Positions 55,687 to 64,000 of a stretch of DNA of 64,000 nt are shown in pieces. Positions within the stretch are counted from its first letter, which is position 1. Each line of letters begins with the position of its first letter. This stretch comes from Propionibacteriaceae bacterium (GTDB lineage Bacteria; Actinomycetota; Actinomycetes; Propionibacteriales; Propionibacteriaceae), in contig JAFKJK010000010.1 in the NCBI GenBank assembly GCA_017306015.1, positions 186,001-250,000 of the forward strand. Direction: 5' to 3'. The notes beneath the pieces were generated by a model that worked only from the letters and a program-made list of their open reading frames with translations, made no database searches and was not told the DNA's origin. The translations under genes were made by a program, and so were the position numbers.

Positions 55687-57242
55687 GCCTCCTTCTTGAA
55701 CATGCCGAGCATCCGGTAGGAGACCAGGAACCCGCCGAAGATGTTGATCGATGCGATCGCGGCGGCGATGAAGCTCATCACCAGCACCGCGACGTTGGTC
55801 GAGCCGAGCTGGAGGAGCGCGCCGACCAGGATGATGCCGGAGATGGCGTTGGTCTGGGCCATCAGCGGTGTGTGCAGCGAGTGCGACACCCCGCTGATCA
55901 CGTAGAAGCCGACCACCACCGCCAGGGCGAACACGGTGAACGCGCCGACGAAGCTCGCCGGGGAGAACGCCACCGCCAGCACGACCAGGACCGCGGCCAC
56001 GCCGGACAGCACCAGGTTCCGCTGGTTCTTCGCCTTCGCCTCGGCGGCGAGCCGCACAGCCTTGGCCTCCGGGTCCTCCTGGGGCACCAGGGCCGCAGTT
56101 GCGGCGGCCGGTGCCGCCGAGACCTGCACCGGTGGTGGTGGCCACAACACTTCGCCGGCATTGGTGACGGTCATGCCGCGGATCACCACGTCGTCCAGGT
56201 CGAGGGTGACGGCGCCGTCCGCTTTCGGGGTGAGCAGCTTGAACAGGTTCACCACATTGGTGCCGTACAGCTGCGATGCCTGCGTCGGCAGCCGGCCGGC
56301 CAGGTCGGTGTAGCCGATGATCTTCACGCCGTTGGCGGTGACGACCAGTTCGTCGGGCTTGGAGCCCTCGACGTTGCCGCCGCTGGCCGCGGCCATGTCG
56401 ACGATCACCGAGCCCGGCTTCATCGTGGCGACCATGTCGGCGGTGATCAGCCGCGGCGCTGGCCGTCCCGGGATGAGCGCCGTCGTGATGATGATGTCGA
56501 CGTCCTTGCACTGCTCGGCGTACAGCCGGGCGGCTGCCGCTGCGTAGTCGGCCGACGCCTCCTTGGCGTAGCCGTCTGTGGACACCTGCTGCTCGGCCTG
56601 GACGGCCAGGAACTCCCCGCCCATCGAGGCCACCTGCTCGGCGACCTCGGCGCGCAGGTCGGTTGCCCGGACGATCGCGCCTAGCGACTTCGCGGTCCCG
56701 ATCGCGGCCAGGCCGGCCACTCCGGCTCCGGAGACGAAGACCTTGGCCGGCGGTACCTTGCCCGCGGCGGTGACCTGGCCGGTGAAGAACGAGCCGAACT
56801 CGTTCGCCGCCTCGATCACCGCCCGGTAGCCGGCGATGTTGGCCATCGAGCTCAGCACGTCCAGCGCCTGTGCCCGGGAGATCCGGGGGACGGCGTCCAT
56901 CGCGAGGGCGGTGAGCCCGCGCTTGTTGAGCTTCTCCACCAGTTCGGGGTTGCGGGCTGGGGCGATCAGCGAGATCAGCGTCCCGCCGATCGGCAGCCGG
57001 GTGATCTCCGTCCCGGTCGGCGCGTTGATCTTCGCCACCACCGGCGACTTCCAGACCGCCGCCCGGTCGGCGATCGTCGCGCCCGCCGCCGCGTACTCAC
57101 TGTCGGGGTAGGACGACTTCGTCCCCGCACCGGTCTCCACGACCACGCTGTGGCCGAGCTTGATCAGCTGAGCGACGGTCTTCGGCGTAGCCGCGACGCG
57201 CGTCTCGCCCTTCTGGGTCTCGAGGGGAATCCCGATCTGCAT
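55683..57242 (-). CDS. pntA: NAD(P) transhydrogenase subunit alpha
   Basis: 519 residues. The N-terminal NAD domain has [12 protein letters not shown] and [18 protein letters not shown]; an Ala/Pro linker ([14 protein letters not shown]) leads to four TM helices. Unlike the split alpha subunits of many actinobacteria, the domains are joined as in E. coli. It is divergent from rpsO with a palindrome between them. Confidence 0.95.
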   Translation of the reverse strand: MQIGIPLETQKGETRVAATPKTVAQLIKLGHSVVVETGAGTKSSYPDSEYAAAGATIADRAAVWKSPVVAKINAPTGTEITRLPIGGTLISLIAPARNPELVEKLNKRGLTALAMDAVPRISRAQALDVLSSMANIAGYRAVIEAANEFGSFFTGQVTAAGKVPPAKVFVSGAGVAGLAAIGTAKSLGAIVRATDLRAEVAEQVASMGGEFLAVQAEQQVSTDGYAKEASADYAAAAARLYAEQCKDVDIIITTALIPGRPAPRLITADMVATMKPGSVIVDMAAASGGNVEGSKPDELVVTANGVKIIGYTDLAGRLPTQASQLYGTNVVNLFKLLTPKADGAVTLDLDDVVIRGMTVTNAGEVLWPPPPVQVSAAPAAATAALVPQEDPEAKAVRLAAEAKAKNQRNLVLSGVAAVLVVLAVAFSPASFVGAFTVFALAVVVGFYVISGVSHSLHTPLMAQTNAISGIILVGALLQLGSTNVAVLVMSFIAAAIASINIFGGFLVSYRMLGMFKKEA

Positions 57243-57297
57243 GCCGGTGAACGTCCTTCCGCTGTGCTGGGCTGCGGGCCAACCTGTCGTAGCGTAA

Positions 57298-57313
57298 TGG
57301 GTACTGATACCCA
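57298..57313. promoter_or_regulatory. Palindrome upstream of pntAB
   Basis: TGGGTACTGATACCCA is a perfect 6-4-6 inverted repeat, 56 nt upstream of pntA. A regulator site is plausible, though no regulator gene is adjacent. Confidence 0.35.
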
Positions 57314-57514
57314 ATTGGCATTCGGCTCCCGAGAGCGGCCGGGCCGCCCTCGAACCCGATTCGCCGCCCCCGTCCCGACCCGGTAGACTCGTGACGCCGT
57401 CAAGACGGCCGCGGACGCCGAAGAGCTCCCAGCGACTCTCGATTCTGATCAATCGTTGCCACCTGGCAGGGGAGCGCCGCGCAACGGGAGACCGAGAGGA
57501 GAGCAGCGACACCG

Positions 57515-57778
57515 ATGGATGCTGACACCAAGAAGAAGATCATCGAAGAGTACGCCCTGACCCCGGGGGACACCGGTTCCCCCGATGTGCAGATCGCGCT
57601 GCTCACCAAGCGGATCGCCCACCTGACCGAGCATCTCAAGGAGCACAAGGGCGACCACCACAGCCGTCGCGGCCTGATGCTCATGGTCGGCCAGCGCCGC
57701 CGCCTGCTCAACTACGTGATGAAGAACGACGTTGAGCATTACCGCTCGCTGATCGCACGCCTCGGCCTGCGTCGGTGA
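57515..57778 (+). CDS. rpsO: 30S ribosomal protein S15
   Basis: 87 residues. The four-helix S15 core includes [21 protein letters not shown] split by a turn and [10 protein letters not shown], with the loop carrying HHSRRG. It is next to pnp, the widespread order. Confidence 0.96.
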   Translation: MDADTKKKIIEEYALTPGDTGSPDVQIALLTKRIAHLTEHLKEHKGDHHSRRGLMLMVGQRRRLLNYVMKNDVEHYRSLIARLGLRR

Positions 57779-57790
57779 CACCAGCTCCAT

Positions 57791-57827
57791 GACCAGCCGG
57801 TGACGGGGATCCCGTCACCGGCTGGTC
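57791..57827 (+). terminator. Perfect hairpin after rpsO
   Basis: GACCAGCCGGTGACGGG and its complement form a perfect 17-bp stem with a GAT loop 13 nt past the rpsO stop. No T-tract follows, so termination or processing of rpsO-pnp is possible. Confidence 0.65.
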
Positions 57828-57884
57828 GTGCTACAACCACACAAGTGCCCCACACCGCCTGGTTTGGTCCTCGGTAGTGACTTT

Positions 57885-57967
57885 CGGGCCCGGTCCGCCG
57901 GTCTCCCGCGAGCCTCGATCGAAGACCGGGGCAGGCAGGGGCGGGGCGGATGAGAAAGGAATCCCGA
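57885..57967 (+). promoter_or_regulatory. Structured pnp leader (Actino-pnp-like)
   Basis: A -10-like TAGTGA lies at 57874-57879. The leader has CCGGTCT (57898-57904) pairing AGACCGG (57923-57929) plus G-rich segments, resembling the Actino-pnp class known upstream of actinobacterial pnp. The fold was not computed. Confidence 0.45.
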
Positions 57968-60190
57968 ATGGAAGGTCCTGACCTTCGCTACACCGAGGCC
58001 GTGATCGACAACGGTCCTCTGGGCAAGCACGTCGTCCGGTTCGAGTCCGGACTGCTGGCCCGCCAGGCCAACGGCTCCGCCGCCGTCTACCTGGACGGCG
58101 ACACCATGCTGCTGTCGGCCACCACCGCGGCCAAGAACCCGCGTGACGCCGTCGACTTCTTCCCGCTCACCGTGGACGTGGAGGAGCGGATGTACGCCGC
58201 CGGCCGCATTCCCGGCTCGTTCTTCCGCCGCGAGGGCCGCCCGTCCGAGGGCGCCATCCTCGCGTGCCGGCTCACCGACCGTCCGCTGCGTCCCTGCTTC
58301 GTGAAGGGGCTGCGCAACGAGGTCCAGGTCGTCATCACCGTGATGGCGCTGAACCCGAACGTCCGCTACGACGTGCTGGCGATCAACGCCGGTTCGGCGT
58401 CCACCACGCTCGCCGGGCTGCCGTTCTCCGGTCCGGTCGGTGGCCTGCGGGTCGCCCTGATCGGCGACCAGTGGGTCGGCTTCCCGACCGTCGAGCAGTC
58501 CGAGCAGGCCTCCTTCGAGATGGCCATCGCCGGTCGCGTCCTGGCCGACGGTGACGTCGCGATCATGATGGTCGAGGCCGAGTCCACTCCCGCCACCTGG
58601 GACCTCGTCCGGTCCGGACGCACCGCGCCGACCGAGGAGGTCGTCGCCCAGGGCATCGAGGCGGCCAAGCCGTTCATCAAGGCTCTGTGTGACGCTCAGG
58701 CCGAGCTGGCCGCGATGCTGCCCAAGGCCGTCACCCAGTTCCCGGTCTTCCTCGACTACCAGCCCGATGTGTACGAGGCTGTCTCCGCGGCAGCGTCCGA
58801 GCGGCTGACGTCGGTGATGAGCATCGCCGGGAAGGCCGAGCGCGAGACCTCGACCGAGGAGCTCCTCGCCGCCATCCACGAGGAGCTCGACTCCCGCTTC
58901 CCCGATCGGGAGAAGGAAGTCACCGGGGCGTTCCGGGCGCTGACCAAGAAGGTCGTCCGGCACAAGACGCTGACCGAGCAGGTCCGCATCGACGGCCGCG
59001 GCGTCCGCGACATCCGGACGCTGTCCGCCGAGGTCGGCGTTCTGCCCCGCGTGCACGGCTCGGCGCTGTTCCAGCGCGGCGAGACCCAGATCCTGGGCGT
59101 CTCCACGCTGAACATGCTCGACATGGAGCAGAAGCTCGACACCCTCTCGCCGGAGACGACGAAGCGGTACATGCACAACTACAACTTCCCGCCGTACTCG
59201 ACCGGTGAGACTGGCCGGGTCGGTTCGCCGAAGCGCCGGGAGATCGGCCACGGTGCGCTCGCCGAGCGGGCCCTGCTGCCGGTGCTGCCGAAGCGGGACG
59301 AGTTCCCCTACGCCATCCGGCAGGTGTCGGAGGCGCTGGGCTCGAACGGGTCCACGTCGATGGGCTCGGTGTGTGCGTCCACGCTGTCGCTGCTGAACGC
59401 GGGCGTCCCGCTGAAGGCGCCGGTCGCTGGCATCGCGATGGGCCTGATGAGCGAGCAGATCGACGGCGAGACCCGCTACGTCGCGCTGACCGACATCCTG
59501 GGCGCCGAGGACGCGCTCGGCGACATGGACTTCAAGGTCGCCGGGACCCGTGACTTCGTCACCGCCCTCCAGCTGGACACCAAGCTGGACGGGATCCCGT
59601 CCGAGGTGCTGGCCAGTGCGCTGCAGCAGGCCAAGGAGGCCCGCAACACGCTGCTGGACGTGATGGCCGAGGCCATCGACACCCCCGACGAGATGAGCCC
59701 GTACGCTCCGCGGATCATCACCATCCGGATCCCGGTCGACAAGATCGGCGAGGTCATCGGCCCCAAGGGCAAGATGATCAACCAGATCCAGGACGACACC
59801 GGCGCGAACATCTCCATCGAGGACGACGGCACCATCTACATCGGTGCCGACAACGGGGAGTCCGCCGAGGCCGCGCGCAGCCTGATCAACGCCATCGCCA
59901 ATCCGACGATGCCGGAGAAGGGCGAGCGCTACCTGGGCACCGTGGTGAAGATCATGCCGTTCGGCGCGTTCATCTCGCTGCTGCCCGGCAAGGACGGCCT
60001 GCTGCACATCTCCAAGCTCCGCGCCCTCGCCGGTGGCGGCCGCGTGGAGAACGTGGAGGACGTCGTCAGCGTCGGCCAGAAGCTCCAGGTGGAGATCTCC
60101 GACATCGACGACAAGGGCAAGCTCTCGCTGATCCCGGTGGTCGAGGAGAAGGAAACCGAGGCCGCCGAGGCTGCTCCGGCCGAGGCCTGA
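57968..60190 (+). CDS. pnp: Polyribonucleotide nucleotidyltransferase (PNPase)
   Basis: 740 residues: two RNase PH domains ([17 protein letters not shown] in the first, catalytic Asp in [19 protein letters not shown]), a helical linker, KH with [10 protein letters not shown] (~596) and S1 (~655-725). It degrades RNA 3' to 5' phosphorolytically. ATG 57968 has an AAAGGA site; an ATG at 57950 is less likely. Confidence 0.97.
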   Translation: MEGPDLRYTEAVIDNGPLGKHVVRFESGLLARQANGSAAVYLDGDTMLLSATTAAKNPRDAVDFFPLTVDVEERMYAAGRIPGSFFRREGRPSEGAILACRLTDRPLRPCFVKGLRNEVQVVITVMALNPNVRYDVLAINAGSASTTLAGLPFSGPVGGLRVALIGDQWVGFPTVEQSEQASFEMAIAGRVLADGDVAIMMVEAESTPATWDLVRSGRTAPTEEVVAQGIEAAKPFIKALCDAQAELAAMLPKAVTQFPVFLDYQPDVYEAVSAAASERLTSVMSIAGKAERETSTEELLAAIHEELDSRFPDREKEVTGAFRALTKKVVRHKTLTEQVRIDGRGVRDIRTLSAEVGVLPRVHGSALFQRGETQILGVSTLNMLDMEQKLDTLSPETTKRYMHNYNFPPYSTGETGRVGSPKRREIGHGALAERALLPVLPKRDEFPYAIRQVSEALGSNGSTSMGSVCASTLSLLNAGVPLKAPVAGIAMGLMSEQIDGETRYVALTDILGAEDALGDMDFKVAGTRDFVTALQLDTKLDGIPSEVLASALQQAKEARNTLLDVMAEAIDTPDEMSPYAPRIITIRIPVDKIGEVIGPKGKMINQIQDDTGANISIEDDGTIYIGADNGESAEAARSLINAIANPTMPEKGERYLGTVVKIMPFGAFISLLPGKDGLLHISKLRALAGGGRVENVEDVVSVGQKLQVEISDIDDKGKLSLIPVVEEKETEAAEAAPAEA

Positions 60191-60204
60191 GCCGCACAGA
60201 ACGC

Positions 60205-60246
60205 CAGCAGCGCCGTCCCGATCGGGGCGGCGCTGCTGCTTTCTGT
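60205..60246 (+). terminator. Intrinsic terminator after pnp
   Basis: A 15-16-bp GC stem centred at 60221 (CAGCAGCGCCGTCCCG pairing CGGGGCGGCGCTGCTG) followed by a T-rich tail (CTTTCTGT). It is the clearest terminator in the window. Confidence 0.85.
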
Positions 60247-60312
60247 GGGTTCTCCGGGTCTGGTGCCAGCTGGTGGAGGTTATGACGGCCTCCTGAGGAA
60301 CACCCAGCGGGT

Positions 60313-60426
60313 CGTGCTAGACCATCGTGGTTGTGGACTCGGTTTCGGGCCTGACAACCACCAGGATCTAGCACGGACCCCGTGTCGAGCGCCGGTCGCC
60401 GCCGACAACCACCAGGATCTAGCACG
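60313..60426. repeat. Three copies of a 22-23-bp motif, one inverted
   Basis: Two identical 23-bp direct copies (60353-60375 and 60404-60426) begin GACAACCACC and end CTAGCACG; an inverted, imperfect copy is at 60313-60334. The inverted copy and the first direct copy can form a hairpin with about 18 of 22 pairs. Confidence 0.7.
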
Positions 60427-60475
60427 AGCGCCGCTGGGTAGGTGGGCACGACCGGCCGGACAGGGCTCGTCCTAG

Positions 60476-61234
<759 letters not shown>

Positions 61235-61240
61235 GCAGCG

Positions 61241-61927
61241 ATGCGCCGGCTGCTGGTCTGGCTGGCCGTCCTGGCCGTACTCGGCGTCGGCGGCTGGTTC
61301 GGGGACGCCGCCCTGCGCGACCAGGCGCAGCAGCGGGTGGCGGCGAGCCTGGCCGAGCAACTGGGCGCCACCGGCGTGGACGTCCGGCTCGGCGGCTGGC
61401 CGTTCGCGGCAGCCCTGGTGACCCGCACGGTACCCAGCACCGTGATCGCCGCCAGGACCGCGTCGCTGGACGCCGGGAAGAAAGAGGTCGCGCTGACCGA
61501 CCTCACCGTGACCACCGGCGAGGTTGTGCTGACCGGCGACGAACTGCAGGCCAGCCACGTGGCCGGCACGGCCACAATCGACTACCGGAGCCTGGAGCGG
61601 CTCGCCGGAGTGCCGGTCGAGTATGCCGGCAACGGACGCCTGGGGCTGTCCTACCGGGTCGCGCTCCTGGGGCGGACGATTACCGTGGCGGTCTCCGCCA
61701 AGCCGGTGCTGGACACCGGTACGGCGACGATCCAGCTCACCGAGCCGAAGGCCGACCTCAACGGGACGCAGGTCGGCCTGCCTATCGACCAGAGCGTGAT
61801 CGACTCGCTGGTCAAGCCCATCGAGGTGCACCTTGACTACGGTCTTCGGGTCACCGGTGTCACTCCGGCTGCCGAGGGCCTCGGTATCGCCTTCGCCGCC
61901 GATCGGGCCAGCCTGCCACTGACGTAG
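61241..61927 (+). CDS. DUF2993 (LmeA-like) exported protein
   Basis: 228 residues. The N-terminus is a signal or single TM (LLVWLAVLAVLGVGGWFG). VDVRLGGWPFAAALVTR and LTDLTVTTGEVVL are family segments. Relatives include a mycobacterial mannan-phospholipid-binding protein; a lipid role is only inferred. It follows dapB closely and may be co-transcribed. Confidence 0.78.
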   Translation: MRRLLVWLAVLAVLGVGGWFGDAALRDQAQQRVAASLAEQLGATGVDVRLGGWPFAAALVTRTVPSTVIAARTASLDAGKKEVALTDLTVTTGEVVLTGDELQASHVAGTATIDYRSLERLAGVPVEYAGNGRLGLSYRVALLGRTITVAVSAKPVLDTGTATIQLTEPKADLNGTQVGLPIDQSVIDSLVKPIEVHLDYGLRVTGVTPAAEGLGIAFAADRASLPLT

Positions 61928-61949
61928 CCCGGCCGGCGCAACAGTCGAT

Positions 61950-63155
61950 TCAGCCCGCCGGCTGGCGGACACCGCGGCGCCAGACCGCGCGAGTGCTCAG
62001 CGTGTCGGAGATGGTGGACGTCGGGTCGCCGTCCACCAGGAGCAGATCCGCGCGAGCGCCGGGGACGATCCGTCCGCGGTCCGGCAGCGAGAAGCGGCGT
62101 GCCGGCACCGAGGTGGCCGACCGCAGCGCCTCGACCGGGCTGAGGCCCGCCTCGACCAGCAGCTGGAGTTCGTGGTGCAGGCTCGCGCCGTGGGCGAGGC
62201 CGCCGAGCATGGGGAGGGGCTCGGAGACGTCGCTGCCGGCGAGGATGTCCACTCCCGCGTCCCGGAGCTCCCGGACGCAGGCGGACGAGACGGCCAGGTC
62301 GCCCTGGGGGTACACGTTCATGCTCCGGCCCAGTGAGTCCAGCCATGCCGGGCTGAGCCGGCCACGCACCCGCGGATCCGCGGCGAGGCCTGCGGGAGCG
62401 TTGCCGAAGGCGCTGGACAGCGTGACCAGGGTGGGGACCACGAAGGCTCCCGCCGATGCGATGGCCTCGATGATCCCCGGGGTGGGCGCGTCGAGGAACA
62501 GGTGCGCCAGCCCGTCCACTCCGCTGGCGATCGCGCGGCTAGCGCCGTTCGCCGTCGAGACGTGGGCGATGGCCAGCAGTCCGTGCTCGTGCGCGGCCTC
62601 GATCGCGGCCAGCAGCACCGGCTGCTCGACGACCGGCAGGCCCGGGTAGCCGATGGTGGAGCCGTCCTCGATGAAGACCTTGATGTAGTCGGCACCGTTG
62701 GCCACCTGCCGGGCGACGAATCGCTTGGCCTGCGCCGGGGTTCGGACGGAGGGGAGCAGCGGATAGACGAGCCGGATGAGCAGGCTGCCGCTCGCGGTGA
62801 CGTACTCGCTCGGATGCCCGCCCCGGCGGGTCACACCCATCCCGGAGGTTCGCAGGTCCGCGACGTCGTCGCGGGCAGCGATCTCGCGGCGCTTCTTCGC
62901 AGACCAGTGGCCCTGCATCTCCAGTTCCGTGGTGACGCCGAAGGCCAGAGCGGTGCGCAGCCCGTCGAGGTCGGTGTGGACGTGGGAGTCGATCAGGCCG
63001 GGCAGCAGGGTGGCGCCGGCGCCATCCATGACCGTCGCTCCCTCGGGGACGGCACCGCCTACCGAGGTGATCAGCTGGCCGTCCACAATCACGGACGTCG
63101 CGTCGGCGACGTCCTCGCCGTCGAAGACTCGGACGTTGATGATGGCGGTCACCAT
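61950..63155 (-). CDS. Amidohydrolase family protein
   Basis: 401 residues with the metal-dependent hydrolase fold: DSHVHTD near residue 56, the candidate carboxylated Lys in YIKVFIEDG, HVSTANG and AGSDVSEP with the catalytic Asp. The substrate is unknown. It is divergent from a TetR gene across a perfect palindrome, so ligand-induced expression is likely. Confidence 0.85.
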   Translation of the reverse strand: MVTAIINVRVFDGEDVADATSVIVDGQLITSVGGAVPEGATVMDGAGATLLPGLIDSHVHTDLDGLRTALAFGVTTELEMQGHWSAKKRREIAARDDVADLRTSGMGVTRRGGHPSEYVTASGSLLIRLVYPLLPSVRTPAQAKRFVARQVANGADYIKVFIEDGSTIGYPGLPVVEQPVLLAAIEAAHEHGLLAIAHVSTANGASRAIASGVDGLAHLFLDAPTPGIIEAIASAGAFVVPTLVTLSSAFGNAPAGLAADPRVRGRLSPAWLDSLGRSMNVYPQGDLAVSSACVRELRDAGVDILAGSDVSEPLPMLGGLAHGASLHHELQLLVEAGLSPVEALRSATSVPARRFSLPDRGRIVPGARADLLLVDGDPTSTISDTLSTRAVWRRGVRQPAG

Positions 63156-63188
63156 GGCTGATCCTTCCTGGCAACGTGAGACAGTCGT

Positions 63189-63207
63189 CTGCGTACAGTG
63201 TACGCAG
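63189..63207. promoter_or_regulatory. TetR-type operator
   Basis: CTGCGTACAGTGTACGCAG is a perfect 19-bp palindrome between the divergent amidohydrolase (ATG 63155) and TetR (ATG 63245) genes. The location and symmetry support binding by the TetR product. Confidence 0.75.
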
Positions 63208-63244
63208 GCAGTCGGCCTGCCCGCCTGACAGTACGCTCGCGGTC

Positions 63245-63937
63245 ATGGACGTCGGTGAGACCGGGGGAGCCGGAGAGCGTCAGCAGCGGGGTGGCCTCTC
63301 GGCTGCGGGCATTGCCCGGGCTGGGATCCAGCTCGCCGACGCCGAGGGCCTGGACGCGGTATCGATGCGCAGGGTCGCGGCGCTGCTCGGCTCGGGGACC
63401 ATGTCCCTGTACCGCCACGTGAGCAGCCGCGACGACCTGCTCGCGCTGATGACCGACGAGGTCTTCTCCGGCGTTCCGGAGCTGCCCCGGTCCGGACGGT
63501 GGCGCGACGATCTCGAGGCGGTGGCCGCCCTCATCCGCGACGTCACGCTGCGGCATCCGTGGCTCGCCGGGCGTTCGGTGCCCCGGCTCGGCCTCGGACC
63601 CAACCTGCTCCGGATGCTGGAGTCCACGCTTGCCGTCGTGGACGGCTACGGGTTGAGCGTCGACCAGTCCCTCGATGTGCTCGGCACGCTGCAGGCGTTC
63701 GTCCAGGGCTGCGTCCAGGAGGAGATCGCCGAACAGGACGCCAGGCAGCGCACCACGCTCACCAAGGTGGAGGCGCAGCGGTCCCAGGAGGCGGAGATCC
63801 GCCGCATCGTCGACTCCGGCGCGTACCCCCACGTCTCCCGGGTGGTCATCGAGTCCGCCGAGGACGCCGACGTGCGCGCCGTTTTCGCCAGAAGGCTGGC
63901 CTACGTGCTGGACGGGCTCGCGCCGGTCTTCCGCTGA
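63245..63937 (+). CDS. TetR family regulator
   Basis: 230 residues. The HTH region runs GIARAGIQLADAEGLDAVSMRRVAALLGSGTMSLYRHVSSRDDLL (residues ~19-63) with a TetR_C_1-like domain after. The ATG at 63245 is taken since upstream codons overlap the operator. It likely represses the divergent amidohydrolase and itself. Confidence 0.88.
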   Translation: MDVGETGGAGERQQRGGLSAAGIARAGIQLADAEGLDAVSMRRVAALLGSGTMSLYRHVSSRDDLLALMTDEVFSGVPELPRSGRWRDDLEAVAALIRDVTLRHPWLAGRSVPRLGLGPNLLRMLESTLAVVDGYGLSVDQSLDVLGTLQAFVQGCVQEEIAEQDARQRTTLTKVEAQRSQEAEIRRIVDSGAYPHVSRVVIESAEDADVRAVFARRLAYVLDGLAPVFR

Positions 63938-64000
63938 CCGCGCTGCGCCACGTGACCGGGCTGCGCCACGCGCGGCCTCACTCAGCCGATTCCGGTGTGC

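Noticed and set aside
60313..60426. Small CRISPR array
   Set aside because: Only two direct copies, one inverted, a single 28-nt gap and no cas genes.

Overview
The window is high-GC actinobacterial chromosome. The order prfB-ftsE-ftsX-peptidase-smpB-ssrA, the mtrA-mtrB-lpqB locus, DUF3052 beside aceE, a 6C RNA and a tmRNA tag ending in RTDFALAA fit the order Propionibacteriales, probably the family Propionibacteriaceae. That placement is an inference from gene order and the tag; no 16S gene is present. Codon use looks uniform, and I see no prophage, transposase or CRISPR array. Most of the window is core chromosome with small accessory inserts.

Layout. 1-9996: the 3' end of aceE, a DUF3052 protein, a secreted tyrosine-phosphatase-like lipoprotein, tRNA-Val(UAC), small metabolic and accessory genes (esterase, two VOC proteins, GNAT, AraC regulator), a vapBC toxin-antitoxin pair with a clear operator, and a RecQ helicase fused to a phosphoribosyltransferase domain. 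10000-17900: a minus-strand 6C RNA, then prfB, ftsE, ftsX, an M23 peptidase, smpB, a DUF2207 membrane protein, an FKBP and ssrA (ribosome rescue plus division-linked wall hydrolysis). 17960-21760: NmrA-like reductase, TetR, ClC antiporter, YqgE and a palindromic repeat element. 21856-29250: mtrA-mtrB-lpqB-comF and hpf, interrupted by a convergent amtB-glnK operon. A 139-bp piece of glnK is copied almost perfectly into the middle of comF.

29400-42320 is a transport and nutrient region. It holds a membrane-anchored phosphate-binding-type protein, a DtxR/IdeR-box operon with a heterodimeric ABC siderophore importer plus MFS, a YcaQ-type DNA glycosylase, a polar amino-acid ABC transporter with a GlnR-like half-site array, a YbaK deacylase, and a separate siderophore-interacting flavoreductase with its own DtxR box. 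42509-52174 is the translation block proS-rimP-nusA-ylxR-infB-rbfA-truB-ribF. 52238-57242 carries a hypothetical protein, a kinase-like phosphotransferase, a GNAT and the two-subunit transhydrogenase pntAB. 57515-63937 carries rpsO, pnp with a structured leader, dapB, a DUF2993 protein, and a TetR/amidohydrolase pair divergent around a perfect 19-bp palindrome.

The main unusual signals are the comF/glnK segment duplication, three families of dispersed palindromic repeats (one apparently forming the N-terminal codons of truB), paired DtxR boxes linking the importer and reductase, GlnR-like 11-bp-phased arrays linking amtB-glnK with the amino-acid transporter, and the RecQ-phosphoribosyltransferase fusion.
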